A model generated the notes under the pieces. It saw only the letters and a program-made list of their open reading frames with translations, made no database searches and was not told where the DNA came from. A DNA stretch of 64,000 bases from G965212025 sp965212025 (lineage in GTDB: Bacteria; Pseudomonadota; Gammaproteobacteria; Poriferisulfidales; Oxydemutatoraceae), in contig OZ243039.1 of NCBI GenBank assembly GCA_965212025.1, positions 124,001-188,000 on the forward strand, written 5' to 3'. The position numbers were made by a program, and so were the translations under genes. Below are positions 44,882 through 54,258 of this stretch, piece after piece. Positions within the stretch are counted from its first letter, which is position 1. Every line of letters starts with the position of its first letter.

Positions 44882-44968
44882 CCATGCCCTTGATACGCAC
44901 AGCCTCAGCTGTTTCAGCGTGTACCAAGACGCGGAAACTGAAGGCCTTGTTGCCTTGCACTGTATGCC

Positions 44969-45463
44969 ATGTCCGTTAGTATTTTGATCATTTCGCATGA
45001 AGGAGTGGGCAATGCCTTGTTAAAAGTCGCCCGGGGCATTCTTGGTGATGTCGCGACAAAAATATCGGTTTGCGAAATTTTGCACTCTGACACGTGCGAG
45101 GCACAGCTACAGTCAACCAGGCATTCACTTGCGGAGCTGAACTGCGACGACGGTGTTCTGGTGTTGACCGACTTGTTCGGTGCCACTCCCAGCAACATTG
45201 CATCCCGATTTTGTTCGCATGGTGTACACGTGGTTTCGGGAATGAACCTGCCCATGTTGCTCAAAGCCCTGTACGCATCGCAACTTCCCCTGGACGCCTT
45301 GGCGAAAGTTGTGACAGAAAGGGCGCGCCAAGGTATTCTGGAGTTAAAAAATGAACCTGCCCATGTTGCTCAAAGCCCTGTACGCATCGCAACTTCCCCT
45401 GGACGCCTTGGCGAAAGTTGTGACAGAAAGGGCGCGCCAAGGTATTCTGGAGTTAAAAAATGA
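44969..45463 (+). CDS. Mannose-type PTS EIIA, C-terminus altered by duplication
   Basis: EIIA of the mannose family (PTS IIA, DhaM/ManX-like) as found in the regulatory PTS of many proteobacteria. Phospho-acceptor His10 lies in LIISHEGVG; VLTDLFGATPSNIA around residue 65 is the second hallmark. The normal domain ends near LELKN (about residue 128). After this, a perfect 109-base tandem duplication shifts the reading frame and adds about 36 foreign residues (from NEPAHVAQ). Without it the protein would end with ELKNDSQDSKNH, overlapping the HPr gene. The core domain is intact, so the protein may still work. Confidence 0.9.
   Translation: MSVSILIISHEGVGNALLKVARGILGDVATKISVCEILHSDTCEAQLQSTRHSLAELNCDDGVLVLTDLFGATPSNIASRFCSHGVHVVSGMNLPMLLKALYASQLPLDALAKVVTERARQGILELKNEPAHVAQSPVRIATSPGRLGESCDRKGAPRYSGVKK
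45241..45458 (+). repeat. Perfect 109-bp tandem duplication at the EIIA/HPr boundary
   Basis: Copies 45241-45349 and 45350-45458 are identical. The repeat starts with AATGA and the same AATGA follows the second copy at the HPr start codon, so a 5-base homology flanks the duplication. 109 is not a multiple of three. Confidence 0.97.
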
Positions 45464-45729
45464 TAGTCAAGACAGCAAAAATCACTAACAAACTCGGACT
45501 CCATGCCCGTGCCGCTTCCAAGCTGGTCGCAACGGCATCCCGGTTTTCGTGCGAGATCACCATCTCCAAGGACAGTCATGAGGCCAACGCGAAAAGCATC
45601 CTCGGCGTCATGGCTCTTGCGGCAGCCCTCGGAGCGGAGGTACAGCTCGTTACCAATGGCGAGGATGAAGCGGACGCTACCCGGGACATCCTGAGTCTGT
45701 TACACAACAAGTTCGGTGAGGCAGAGTGA
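45460..45729 (+). CDS. Phosphocarrier protein HPr
   Basis: Phosphoryl carrier of the PTS. His15 lies in GLHARAAS and the regulatory Ser46 in ANAKSILGVMALAA, matching the presence of hprK. 89 residues. Its ATG is part of the AATGA that flanks the upstream duplication. It overlaps a possible early start of ptsI. Could be called ptsH or npr; the context with ptsN favours a regulatory rather than sugar-transport role. Confidence 0.96.
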   Translation: MIVKTAKITNKLGLHARAASKLVATASRFSCEITISKDSHEANAKSILGVMALAAALGAEVQLVTNGEDEADATRDILSLLHNKFGEAE

Positions 45730-45754
45730 AGCCTTCAGACCGGAGAAAGGAAAG

Positions 45755-47476
45755 ATGAGCTTATTGCTGAAAGGTACCGGTGCTTCGCCGGGAATTGTCG
45801 TCGCAACGGTTCACGTCGTGCACCGAAGGGCAGTCGAGGTGAGCAGGCGGGATATTTCCAAACCCGAGGTAGTCGCCGAGGTCACCCGCTTTGAGGTAGC
45901 GCTGGGAAAAACCCGGGAGCACTTGGTCGAGATTCGCTCATCCCTGGAGGACACACCGGGAGTGGCTTCCTTCGTTGATGCCCATTTGTTGATGCTCGAT
46001 GACACCCCGCTGAGTCTGGAGCCTGTGGAGTTCATTCGCAAAGACCGGTGTAACGCCGAGTGGGCAGTGAAGCATGCGCACGACAAGTTGCTGGATATGT
46101 TTCAAGACATGTCAGACGGATACCTCAAAACCAGAGGAGATGACATCACCCAGCTGAGCAAACTGATCCTGGGGCACTTAGTGGGCGAAGACCAGGCAAT
46201 CAAAAGCAGTGAAAGGCAAAAACTGGAAGGGAAAATCATTGTCGCTGATGATTTGACGCCTGCAGACACGGTGGTCTTGTGTAACTGCAAAGTCCAAGGC
46301 TTCATCATAGAATTAGGAGGGGTCACTTCCCACACCGCGATCCTGGCACGCAGCATCGGTATCCCGGCGGTGGTTGCAACACATGGGGCGCGGCAACTTT
46401 TGCAAGAAGACGAGACCATCGTTCTCGATGGCAAAAATGGCGTCGTGATTGCCGACGTGACCCCGGAAACACTGGCGGAATATCAGGAGAAAATCGCAGC
46501 AGAAAAAAGCCGAAGACGAAACCTGCTGCAATTACGCCACCGCAAGGCGATTAGCCAGGACGGGATTGAAGTTGAAGTCATGGCCAATATAGAGCTGAAT
46601 GCAGAGATTGACGCATTGCGTTTCTCCGGCGCTGACGGGGTAGGCCTGTACCGCACCGAATTTTTGTACTCCGACCGGGACAAGCCGGCAAGTGAGGACG
46701 AGCAGTACGAGGTCTACAGGAAATTGGTGGAAACCATGGACGGCAAGTCGGTCACCATCCGTACGCTTGATATTGGCGGGGACAAGGAATTTGACCCGGA
46801 TTACCAGGGAGCGCTGGCGGCAAATCCAGCACTGGGTTTGCGTGGAATCCGAAGGTCACTAAAAGAGCCAGAAGAATTTCTCAAACAGTTAAAAGCGATT
46901 CTGCGAGTCTCCACCCTGGGTCCGATAAAAATTTTGATACCCATGCTGACCAATGCGCAAGAAGTCGCACAAATCAAACAACTCCTCAGCAGGGCACGCC
47001 GTGAGCTGGAAGACAGCAAGGTCAAATACGCCACGCGTGTTCCCTTGGGAGCCATGATTGAAGTACCGGCAGTCGCCTTATACGCCGACTATATGGCGAC
47101 CATGCTTGACTTTCTCTCCATAGGGACAAATGACCTCATTCAATACACCCTTGCCACTGACCGCAACGACGATGAAGTGAGCCATCTCTATGACCCGATG
47201 CACCCCGGTGTCCTGATGCTCATAAAAGATGTGCTGGAAGCAGGCAGAAGACAACAGACCCCGGTAGCCATGTGTGGCGAAATGGCGGGCGACCCTCTTT
47301 TTACACGCCTGTTGCTGGGCATGGGGCTCAGGGAATTCAGCGCGCCCCCGAATAATCTTCTGGAAGTCAAGGAAATCATACTGAGCAGTGACGTTGGAGA
47401 ATTGCGAAGAAAATGCAGTACCATCCTCACGCCCGCGGGTTCTGCCGAGTTGGCTCGGCGCATAGCACACCTCTGA
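45755..47476 (+). CDS. ptsI: Phosphoenolpyruvate--protein phosphotransferase (enzyme I)
   Basis: Transfers phosphate from PEP to HPr. The phospho-His (near residue 193) is in GGVTSHTAILARS. The PEP-binding barrel carries GLYRTEFLYSDR, LDIGGDKEF and the active Cys in VAMCGEMAGD near the end. I chose ATG 45755 with GGAGAAAGG upstream (573 residues); an in-frame ATG at 45716 overlaps HPr. No GAF domain, so it is a plain EI rather than PtsP. Confidence 0.96.
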   Translation: MSLLLKGTGASPGIVVATVHVVHRRAVEVSRRDISKPEVVAEVTRFEVALGKTREHLVEIRSSLEDTPGVASFVDAHLLMLDDTPLSLEPVEFIRKDRCNAEWAVKHAHDKLLDMFQDMSDGYLKTRGDDITQLSKLILGHLVGEDQAIKSSERQKLEGKIIVADDLTPADTVVLCNCKVQGFIIELGGVTSHTAILARSIGIPAVVATHGARQLLQEDETIVLDGKNGVVIADVTPETLAEYQEKIAAEKSRRRNLLQLRHRKAISQDGIEVEVMANIELNAEIDALRFSGADGVGLYRTEFLYSDRDKPASEDEQYEVYRKLVETMDGKSVTIRTLDIGGDKEFDPDYQGALAANPALGLRGIRRSLKEPEEFLKQLKAILRVSTLGPIKILIPMLTNAQEVAQIKQLLSRARRELEDSKVKYATRVPLGAMIEVPAVALYADYMATMLDFLSIGTNDLIQYTLATDRNDDEVSHLYDPMHPGVLMLIKDVLEAGRRQQTPVAMCGEMAGDPLFTRLLLGMGLREFSAPPNNLLEVKEIILSSDVGELRRKCSTILTPAGSAELARRIAHL

Positions 47477-47574
47477 TAAAACACGCAATGTCATTTGCCG
47501 GCTGCGTCTCAAGTAGCGCGGACTTGGCAAGATGGCTTGGCGTCTTGCTTTTTTTCTGACCGGGAAACGGGACG

Positions 47575-48918
47575 ATGAAAAAAAAGGAAAAATTGCACAT
47601 TGAAGACTTGGTGAACCGGCTCTCTTCCGGCAAGCTCGCCCAAGTCAAACACCTGCTTGACAACATGCATCCGTCTGAAGTCGCCGACTTGATCGAGTCT
47701 CTCCCCACTTCCAATCGACACATGCTTTGGCGCCTGGTTGAGCCTAAAGAGGAAGGAAAAATTTTGCTGGAAGTCGACGATGCCACGCGCGATGATCTGA
47801 TCGCGGTGACCAGTTTTGAAGACTTGCAGATTGCCACAAAATCACTGGATTACGACCAACTCGCCGACCTGCTGGGTGATTTGCCCGATACGCTTGCCGA
47901 CCGCGCCCTGGCAGGAATGGAAAAGCAGCGCCGCAAACGGCTGGAACAAATCATGGTTTGGGACGAGGACACGGCCGGGAGACTGATGAACGTGGATGTA
48001 ACGACGCTGAGTCCTTCATTGACGGTTGATTTTGTGTTGCGTTATTTGCGCCACCACAAAGCGTTGCCGAAGCACACTGACAGTTTCATCGTCGTGGATC
48101 ACGCCAACCGTTATCTCGGCTTGCTGGATCTGTCCGAACTGCTGACCGCCGAACAAAGCACGGTGGTAAGAAACCTGATGCGAACGGACGCCATCACCTT
48201 CGCACCCGAAACACCTGCGACGGAAGTGGCGCGCGCTTTTGGAGATCGTGACCTGCTGTCGGCACCAGTCCTGAATCAGCAACAGGTATTGTTGGGGCGC
48301 ATTACCATCGATGACGTGCTGGACGTGATACGGGACGAAGCCCACCAAGCGGAATTCGGGGGCGCGGGTCTCTCCATGGACGAAGGCTTGTTCAGCCCAG
48401 CGATCGTGGCTTCACGTAGTCGTTCTGTCTGGCTGGGAGTTAATCTGCTAACCGCTTTCCTTGCCGCGTGGATACTCAGTCTTTTTCAGGAGACCCTGGA
48501 AAAAGCCATCGTCCTTGCAATCTTGATCCCGGTGGTCGGTAGCATGGGCGGAATTGCTGGCAGCCAGACCCTGACTCTGGTAACCCGCGGCATTGCCATG
48601 GGGCACGTCAGTAAGGGCAACATCTCGCTTTTGTTTCTCAAGGAATTTCACGTCGGAATATTGAACAGCCTGCTGTGGGCAGTGGCAATTGGTCTGGTCA
48701 CGGCGCTCTGGTTCAACGACCCGAATCTCGGCGTGATCATCGCGGGCTCGATTGTCGTCAGCCTGATATGCGCGGCTCTGTCCGGCGTCGCCATCCCGGT
48801 TCTTCTGCACCGGGTCAGCATCGACCCGGCAATTGCCGGCAGCGTTTTGCTAACCACAATTACCGATGTGATCGGGATTATTTCCTTCCTTGGACTGGCA
48901 ACTTTCTTCCTGTTTTGA
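47575..48918 (+). CDS. mgtE: Magnesium transporter MgtE
   Basis: Mg2+ channel of the inner membrane, 447 residues. An N-terminal helical domain (residues 1-125, with DLLGDLPDTLADRALAGM), two CBS domains (about 130-250), then five membrane helices starting near WLGVNLLTAFLAAWILSLF and containing the pore signature PVVGSMGGIAGSQTLTLVTR. ATG 47575 follows GGGACG. It is downstream of ptsI, a common neighbour pair in gammaproteobacteria. Confidence 0.96.
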   Translation: MKKKEKLHIEDLVNRLSSGKLAQVKHLLDNMHPSEVADLIESLPTSNRHMLWRLVEPKEEGKILLEVDDATRDDLIAVTSFEDLQIATKSLDYDQLADLLGDLPDTLADRALAGMEKQRRKRLEQIMVWDEDTAGRLMNVDVTTLSPSLTVDFVLRYLRHHKALPKHTDSFIVVDHANRYLGLLDLSELLTAEQSTVVRNLMRTDAITFAPETPATEVARAFGDRDLLSAPVLNQQQVLLGRITIDDVLDVIRDEAHQAEFGGAGLSMDEGLFSPAIVASRSRSVWLGVNLLTAFLAAWILSLFQETLEKAIVLAILIPVVGSMGGIAGSQTLTLVTRGIAMGHVSKGNISLLFLKEFHVGILNSLLWAVAIGLVTALWFNDPNLGVIIAGSIVVSLICAALSGVAIPVLLHRVSIDPAIAGSVLLTTITDVIGIISFLGLATFFLF

Positions 48919-48978
48919 CCGGTCATGTCCAGGAAAGCGCACGCGGCAGCGACCAAGGTCACTGTCCATCCGAAACAG

Positions 48979-49635
48979 CTAGAACTTCGCCTGTAACCCG
49001 AACTCTTCTCCCGCGCTCAGGAGCCACAGATCCAGATATTCGCTGAAACTCCGCCGCACCAAGACGTTCCAAACGGGTTTGTTGCCAAAAGGCGCAGCCC
49101 CGCGCCATAACAAGACCGGAGCCTTCGCGAGCAAACTTTGCGCGCATCTCCCTGCCAAGAAGTTACGGAGGTGCAAGTCCAGAGTACAACCCTTTCCCAA
49201 CAGCGCGGCTGCCTTGTCTCCCGACAACCGCAACAGGACGTAAGTCCCGCCGGTGACCACCGTGGACACCATGGAAAGTTTTCTCCTGGCGATGGCTGCA
49301 CAAAACTGCTCTGCCAATACGCTTTCCCGAGCCACATCACCAATCAACAACCACTCATTGGGACGCATCCAGCATAAAGCCATGTCATTCCTTTCGCAAA
49401 AAGTATTGGGCATCAGGGGCAAACCGAGGCCACTGACGTCATGAACAAGCGCTGCCACTGCCTTGTCTGAGGGCTGCCCCCGAAGCACGATACAAGCGAC
49501 GCTGAGATGGTTCTCAAGCACCACCTGCACAGATCGCCGCACCAAAACGCTTGCCTGCACCGCCTGGCGCAACTTCCAGCTGACGGCCAGCGCAGTTTTC
49601 TGTTCAGGATTTTTGTCGCTTGCCATCGTTGTCAT
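48979..49635 (-). CDS. soxG: Sarcosine oxidase gamma subunit
   Basis: Smallest-but-one subunit of heterotetrameric sarcosine oxidase. 218 residues, with CWMRPNEWLLIGD near residue 90 and a VLLRLSGDKAAALLGKGCTLDL region typical of SoxG, distantly related to GcvT. The start overlaps the end of soxA by 32 bases. Last gene of the minus-strand operon. Confidence 0.92.
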   Translation of the reverse strand: MTTMASDKNPEQKTALAVSWKLRQAVQASVLVRRSVQVVLENHLSVACIVLRGQPSDKAVAALVHDVSGLGLPLMPNTFCERNDMALCWMRPNEWLLIGDVARESVLAEQFCAAIARRKLSMVSTVVTGGTYVLLRLSGDKAAALLGKGCTLDLHLRNFLAGRCAQSLLAKAPVLLWRGAAPFGNKPVWNVLVRRSFSEYLDLWLLSAGEEFGLQAKF

Positions 49636-52612
49636 AAAAACACGGATTGACGACCTGAACGCGAATCGGGTCAGACTGCAAAGAAAGCGCGAGCAATTTC
49701 TCGCCTCTGCGCTCCCGCCCTCTTTTCAGCAGTGCCAGAGAGATCGGAAACCCTGTGGTCGGACTGGAATAACTGGAAGTCACGTGCCCCTCAATGGCGA
49801 TCGGTTTCTTCCCCAGAGGCTGACAAGCCAGTTGCGCACCCTCCGGCACGTATTCCCCGTCCAAAGACCGCAGACCGACAAGCTGCTTGCGGTCTTTGCG
49901 AACGCAATCAGAGCGCAACAGGGAACGCTTGCCAATAAAGTCTTTGTCACTTGCGATCATCCACTGCAAACCAAGATCGTGCGGAATAACCGTTCCATCG
50001 GTCTCCTGTCCCACAATGACATAGCCTTTTTCAGCCCGCAGAACATGCATGGCTTCGGTTCCGTATGGCGTGAGATCAAAGGTTGCCCCGCAACGGAATA
50101 AGGCATCCTGGATTTCCCGTGCGTGACGGCTGTCAACATTGACCTCAAAACACAACTCACCGCTGAAACTGATGCGAAAAACCCGCACCGGAAAGGTCGC
50201 CAGAGTCCCGTTGCGAAGGGTCATGAAAGGAAAAGCTTCGTGGGAAAAATCGATATCTGTACCCAGCATTTCCAGAAGCCGCCGACTTTCCGGACCCGCT
50301 ACCGCTATCGTCGACCAGTGTTCCGTAACCGAATTCAAATAAACACGGAGCTCCGGCCATTCGGTTTGCAACCACTGTTCCAACCAGTCCAGCACCGCCG
50401 CCGCGCCACCTGTTGTTGTGGTCAGGTAGTAGCTTGTATCGCCGAGACGCGAGATCGTCCCGTCATCCTTCACCATGCCGTCTTCACCGAGCATGATCGT
50501 ATAGGAGCAGCCTCCCAGCGGAATCTTCCTGCAATTCACTGGATATACCCGATCCAGAAATTCCGCCGCGTCAGAACCACTGACTTCGATTTTTCCTAAA
50601 GTGGAAGCGTCCATGACACCAACACCATGGCGTACCGCCAGACATTCGCGCTGTACGGCAGCAGACATGCTTTCCCTCCCGCGCGGATAAAAGCGGGGGC
50701 GCAACCATTGTCCGACCAATTCAAACACCGCTCCCTGTTGCTCATGCCAGCTGTGCAAAGCAGTTGTTCGTTGCGGGTCAAACAGCGCCTCACCGCGCTC
50801 GCGCCCGGCAATGGCGCCAAAAGTCACGGGCGTGTAGGGCTGGCGAAAGGTCGTGGTACCGATTTTGGAAACCTCTTTGCCGACCGCGTCAGCCAATACG
50901 GCGGCACCGCTGATATTGCCCATTTTGCCTTGGTCTGTACCAAAACCAAGTGCCGTATAACGTTTGACGTGCTCTACGGAATCGTAGCCTTCGCGAACCG
51001 CCAGCCTGATATCGGAAACCGTCACGTCATTTTGAAAATCCAGGAACTGTTTCGGGCAACGATCCACATCTGCCTTGGACGGCACACGCCACAGTGGCTG
51101 CAAAGGCAGTGCGGCTTGTTCTTCTGTGACCGGAGGGGAGAACGATGACGGGGTGAAACCACAACGACGGGCTGCGGCAAGACCTGCGTTAAGCCCCTGC
51201 TGCAAACACGGCTGCAACCCGAAAGCCCCGTTAGAGGAACCGGCAGACAATTTCTCCCGGTAAGCCGGCAAGGGAACAAAGCAGGCGTTGATCGCATCCC
51301 AGGTACATTTTCCCCCCGACTGCACGTGTAAGTGTACCGTCGGATTCCACCCACCGCTCATCGCTATGAAGTCGCAGGCAAGTGAACGGGAGGGGCTTTC
51401 CAGAGCATCCCCGGAAGCAGACAATGGCGCGACTTCAGCCGCCTTAACCTGCTTTCGGCCGGCAACGTCAAAAACCACATGCCTTTGCAAAACTTCAATC
51501 CCTTTTTGCTGCAAGGCACTCTTCATTTCTTTCGTCCCGGTCTGGCGCACATCAACCAAAGCCACAACTTCCACCCCTTTGCTGTGTAAATCCATGGCAG
51601 TCTGATAAGCTGAGTCGTTGTTCGTAAAAATCACACCACGCGCGCCGGGACGCACCGCGTAACGATTCAGATAGGTGGCAACAGCAGATGACAACATGAC
51701 CCCCGGGCGGTCATTGTTGCAAAACACCATAGGGCGCTCTATGGCACCTTGCGCGAGAACCACCTGGCGAGCGCGCACTTTCCACAAACGAGACCGCGCA
51801 CCCTGGCGTTTTTGTGGCGCCAGATGATCTCCCAGCTCCTCCACGATCGTCAGAAAATTGTGATCGTAGTAGCCGCTGACCGAGCTGCGCTTCAGCACCG
51901 TCACTTCCGGCATTGCCTTGAGTTCAAGCAGCACTCCCCCTACCCACTGCATGGCACTCTGGGACGCTATTGGAGCGCTGGTTGCCAACAGGCTGCCGCC
52001 AGGCTCGCTTTGCTCATCAGCCAGAATCACCCGTGCCCCACTGCGCCCAGCAGCGAGAGCCGCCATCAGGCCGGCAGGCCCGCCCCCGACTACCAGCACG
52101 TCACAATGCGCGTTGACATGGTCGTAGCTGTCCGGGTCCGGAAGGCTTTGGCAAAAACCCAAACCGGAAGCTTTTCGAATCAGTTTTTCATAGCGTTCCC
52201 ATAACCACTGGGTCCACATAAATGTTTTGTAATAAAAGCCCGCTGCCAGTAACGGCGCAATGAAATCGCTGAATGCGAGCAAGTCAAAATTCGTATTGGG
52301 CCACCCCTTGACCGTGTGCGCCTCCAATCCTTCATACAACGACACCTGCGTGGCACGCGCGGTGGGTATCGCCGTTGCACCAGTGCCAACTTGCAAAATG
52401 GCGTTGGGTTCCTCTGACCAACAGCCGACGACACCCCGTGGCCGGTGGTACTTGAAACTCCGTCCGAGCACACGGACATTATTGGCAAGCAGGGCAGAAG
52501 CGAGTGTGTCTCCGTCATAGCCGACGTACGGTTTCCTGTTGAAGCGAAATTCGATCGGTCGGTCGGGGGCTATGCGTCCTGGCACAGGCAAGCGGTTGCT
52601 CTGCTCTTTCAT
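49604..52612 (-). CDS. soxA: Sarcosine oxidase alpha subunit
   Basis: Largest subunit (1002 residues) of the enzyme that oxidatively demethylates sarcosine to glycine, passing the methyl carbon to tetrahydrofolate. It has an N-terminal ferredoxin-like 2Fe-2S fold without its Cys set (GDTLASALLANNVRVLGRSF), a dinucleotide-binding motif VVGGGPAGLMAALAAG near residue 173, and a C-terminal GcvT-like folate domain beginning after about residue 600 (GVMDASTLGKIEVSG). The ATG overlaps the soxD stop. Confidence 0.97.
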   Translation of the reverse strand: MKEQSNRLPVPGRIAPDRPIEFRFNRKPYVGYDGDTLASALLANNVRVLGRSFKYHRPRGVVGCWSEEPNAILQVGTGATAIPTARATQVSLYEGLEAHTVKGWPNTNFDLLAFSDFIAPLLAAGFYYKTFMWTQWLWERYEKLIRKASGLGFCQSLPDPDSYDHVNAHCDVLVVGGGPAGLMAALAAGRSGARVILADEQSEPGGSLLATSAPIASQSAMQWVGGVLLELKAMPEVTVLKRSSVSGYYDHNFLTIVEELGDHLAPQKRQGARSRLWKVRARQVVLAQGAIERPMVFCNNDRPGVMLSSAVATYLNRYAVRPGARGVIFTNNDSAYQTAMDLHSKGVEVVALVDVRQTGTKEMKSALQQKGIEVLQRHVVFDVAGRKQVKAAEVAPLSASGDALESPSRSLACDFIAMSGGWNPTVHLHVQSGGKCTWDAINACFVPLPAYREKLSAGSSNGAFGLQPCLQQGLNAGLAAARRCGFTPSSFSPPVTEEQAALPLQPLWRVPSKADVDRCPKQFLDFQNDVTVSDIRLAVREGYDSVEHVKRYTALGFGTDQGKMGNISGAAVLADAVGKEVSKIGTTTFRQPYTPVTFGAIAGRERGEALFDPQRTTALHSWHEQQGAVFELVGQWLRPRFYPRGRESMSAAVQRECLAVRHGVGVMDASTLGKIEVSGSDAAEFLDRVYPVNCRKIPLGGCSYTIMLGEDGMVKDDGTISRLGDTSYYLTTTTGGAAAVLDWLEQWLQTEWPELRVYLNSVTEHWSTIAVAGPESRRLLEMLGTDIDFSHEAFPFMTLRNGTLATFPVRVFRISFSGELCFEVNVDSRHAREIQDALFRCGATFDLTPYGTEAMHVLRAEKGYVIVGQETDGTVIPHDLGLQWMIASDKDFIGKRSLLRSDCVRKDRKQLVGLRSLDGEYVPEGAQLACQPLGKKPIAIEGHVTSSYSSPTTGFPISLALLKRGRERRGEKLLALSLQSDPIRVQVVNPCFYDNDGKRQKS

Positions 52613-52881
52613 TAGCTTTCTGGCCCCTCAAAGGGTTTGCAGGAAAGGATTTGATAGCTCACCGTGTCTCGCTCCACGACAAACCATTGGCGGCAACCCT
52701 GACTATGTACCCACTGCTCCCTGTGCAGGCCTCTGGGATTTTTGCGCATAAACAGGTAATCCGCCCACGCCGTGTCAGAAGTGCCTTCGGGGTCGCGTGG
52801 CCGGACGATCCCGGCTTCTCCGCCGCACTTGAACTCAGTCTCATCTCGCTCACCGCACCAGGGACAATTGATTTTCAGCAT
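52612..52881 (-). CDS. soxD: Sarcosine oxidase delta subunit
   Basis: Zinc-binding small subunit, 89 residues. Cys6, Cys9 and Cys19 in CPWCGERDETEFKC are zinc ligands by analogy with the known structure. The segment HREQWVHSQGCRQWFVVERD is the family signature. Order soxB-soxD-soxA-soxG is standard. Confidence 0.96.
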   Translation of the reverse strand: MLKINCPWCGERDETEFKCGGEAGIVRPRDPEGTSDTAWADYLFMRKNPRGLHREQWVHSQGCRQWFVVERDTVSYQILSCKPFEGPES

Positions 52882-52967
52882 GGCTACCCGTTCAGACCTT
52901 AAAAAAAGTGGCTCGGAAAAACGATGTCTGACACGCGAAACAGATTGTTCGGTTTTTCGGCATCCGT

Positions 52968-54218
52968 TTAATGGGCGACTGCGGCAGCACCATGCTCATC
53001 GATCAATGCCCCGGTCGTAAAGCGCTCCAAGGCAAACGGGGCGTTCAATCTATGGGGCTCATCGTGGGCAATCGTATGCGCGAACACCCACCCGGAACCT
53101 GGCGTTGCCTTAAAACCGCCAGTCCCCCAGCCACAGTTGAAATACAGACCGGAAACCGGCATTTTGGAAATAATAGGGCTGGCATCCGGGCATATATCAA
53201 CGATGCCACCCCATTGCCGTAGCATCCGCATGCGACCAAATATCGGGAACAATTCCACCACAGACGCCAACATTTCCTGAACCACGTGAAAACTCCCGCG
53301 CTGGCCGTAGCCGTTGTAGCCATCGACTCCGGCACCAATGACCAGTTCCCCCTTATCCGATTGGCTCACGTAGCAATGCACCGCGTTGGACATGACCACG
53401 GTATCCAGAACCGGCTTCACCGGTTCGGACACCAGTGCCTGCAGGGGATGACTTTCGATCGGCAAACGCAGCTCCGCCATATTTGCCAGCACGCTGGCAT
53501 GACCAGCCACCACCACGCCAACTTTGTTCGCTTTTATGTAGCCGCGGGTCGTTTCCACTCCCTGAATTTTCTCCCCATGGCGGCGCAAACCCGTTACTTC
53601 GCATTGCTGAATAATGTCTACCCCAGCCGCGTCTGCTGCACGGGCATAGCCCCAGGCAACGGCATCGTGACGTGCCACTCCCGCACGTTTTTGCAAAGAG
53701 GCACCCAGAATCGGGTAGCGGGTGCGCCCAAATACTTTCATCGCCGGGATGTCTTCCTGCAACTGCCACGGTGTCACGACCTCGCCGTCAATGCCGTTCA
53801 GGTTGTTGGCACTGACGCGTCTCCTGATATCCCGCATGTCCTGCAATGTGTGCCCCAGGTTATAAACACCCCGCTGGCTGAACATCACGTTGAAATTCAG
53901 CTCCCTGCTAAGGCTCTCCCACAGCTGCAATGACTTTTCATACAGGCCGGTTGATTCTGTCAAGAGATAGTTTGAGCGCACAATGGTCGTGTTTCTGCCG
54001 GTATTTCCGCCGCCCAGCCAGCCCTTTTCCAAAACGGCAACACGGTTTATCCCGTGCTCTTTGGCCAGATAATAGGCAGTGGCCAATCCGTGACCGCCCC
54101 CGCCCACTATCACGACGTCATATTCCTCTTTTGGCTCAGGGCTACGCCACGCGCGTTGCCAGTGCGTGTTGTGATGCCACGCGTTGCGCAGCAGACTGAA
54201 AATCGAGTACTTCTTCAA
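52968..54218 (-). CDS. soxB: Sarcosine oxidase beta subunit
   Basis: FAD/FMN-containing catalytic subunit, 416 residues from a TTG at 54218 (the mature start would read MKKYSIFSLLRNAW, typical of SoxB). The frame is open for another 144 codons upstream, but those overlap the neighbouring gene and look non-coding. The dinucleotide motif VIVGGGGHGLATAYYLA is near residue 38; GWGTGGFKATPGSGW near the C-terminus fits FAD-binding oxidases of this group. Confidence 0.95.
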   Translation of the reverse strand: MKKYSIFSLLRNAWHHNTHWQRAWRSPEPKEEYDVVIVGGGGHGLATAYYLAKEHGINRVAVLEKGWLGGGNTGRNTTIVRSNYLLTESTGLYEKSLQLWESLSRELNFNVMFSQRGVYNLGHTLQDMRDIRRRVSANNLNGIDGEVVTPWQLQEDIPAMKVFGRTRYPILGASLQKRAGVARHDAVAWGYARAADAAGVDIIQQCEVTGLRRHGEKIQGVETTRGYIKANKVGVVVAGHASVLANMAELRLPIESHPLQALVSEPVKPVLDTVVMSNAVHCYVSQSDKGELVIGAGVDGYNGYGQRGSFHVVQEMLASVVELFPIFGRMRMLRQWGGIVDICPDASPIISKMPVSGLYFNCGWGTGGFKATPGSGWVFAHTIAHDEPHRLNAPFALERFTTGALIDEHGAAAVAH

Positions 54219-54258
54219 GGGCTGAAGGATATTTCGGGTACAAGCTGGAAGCAAGCTG

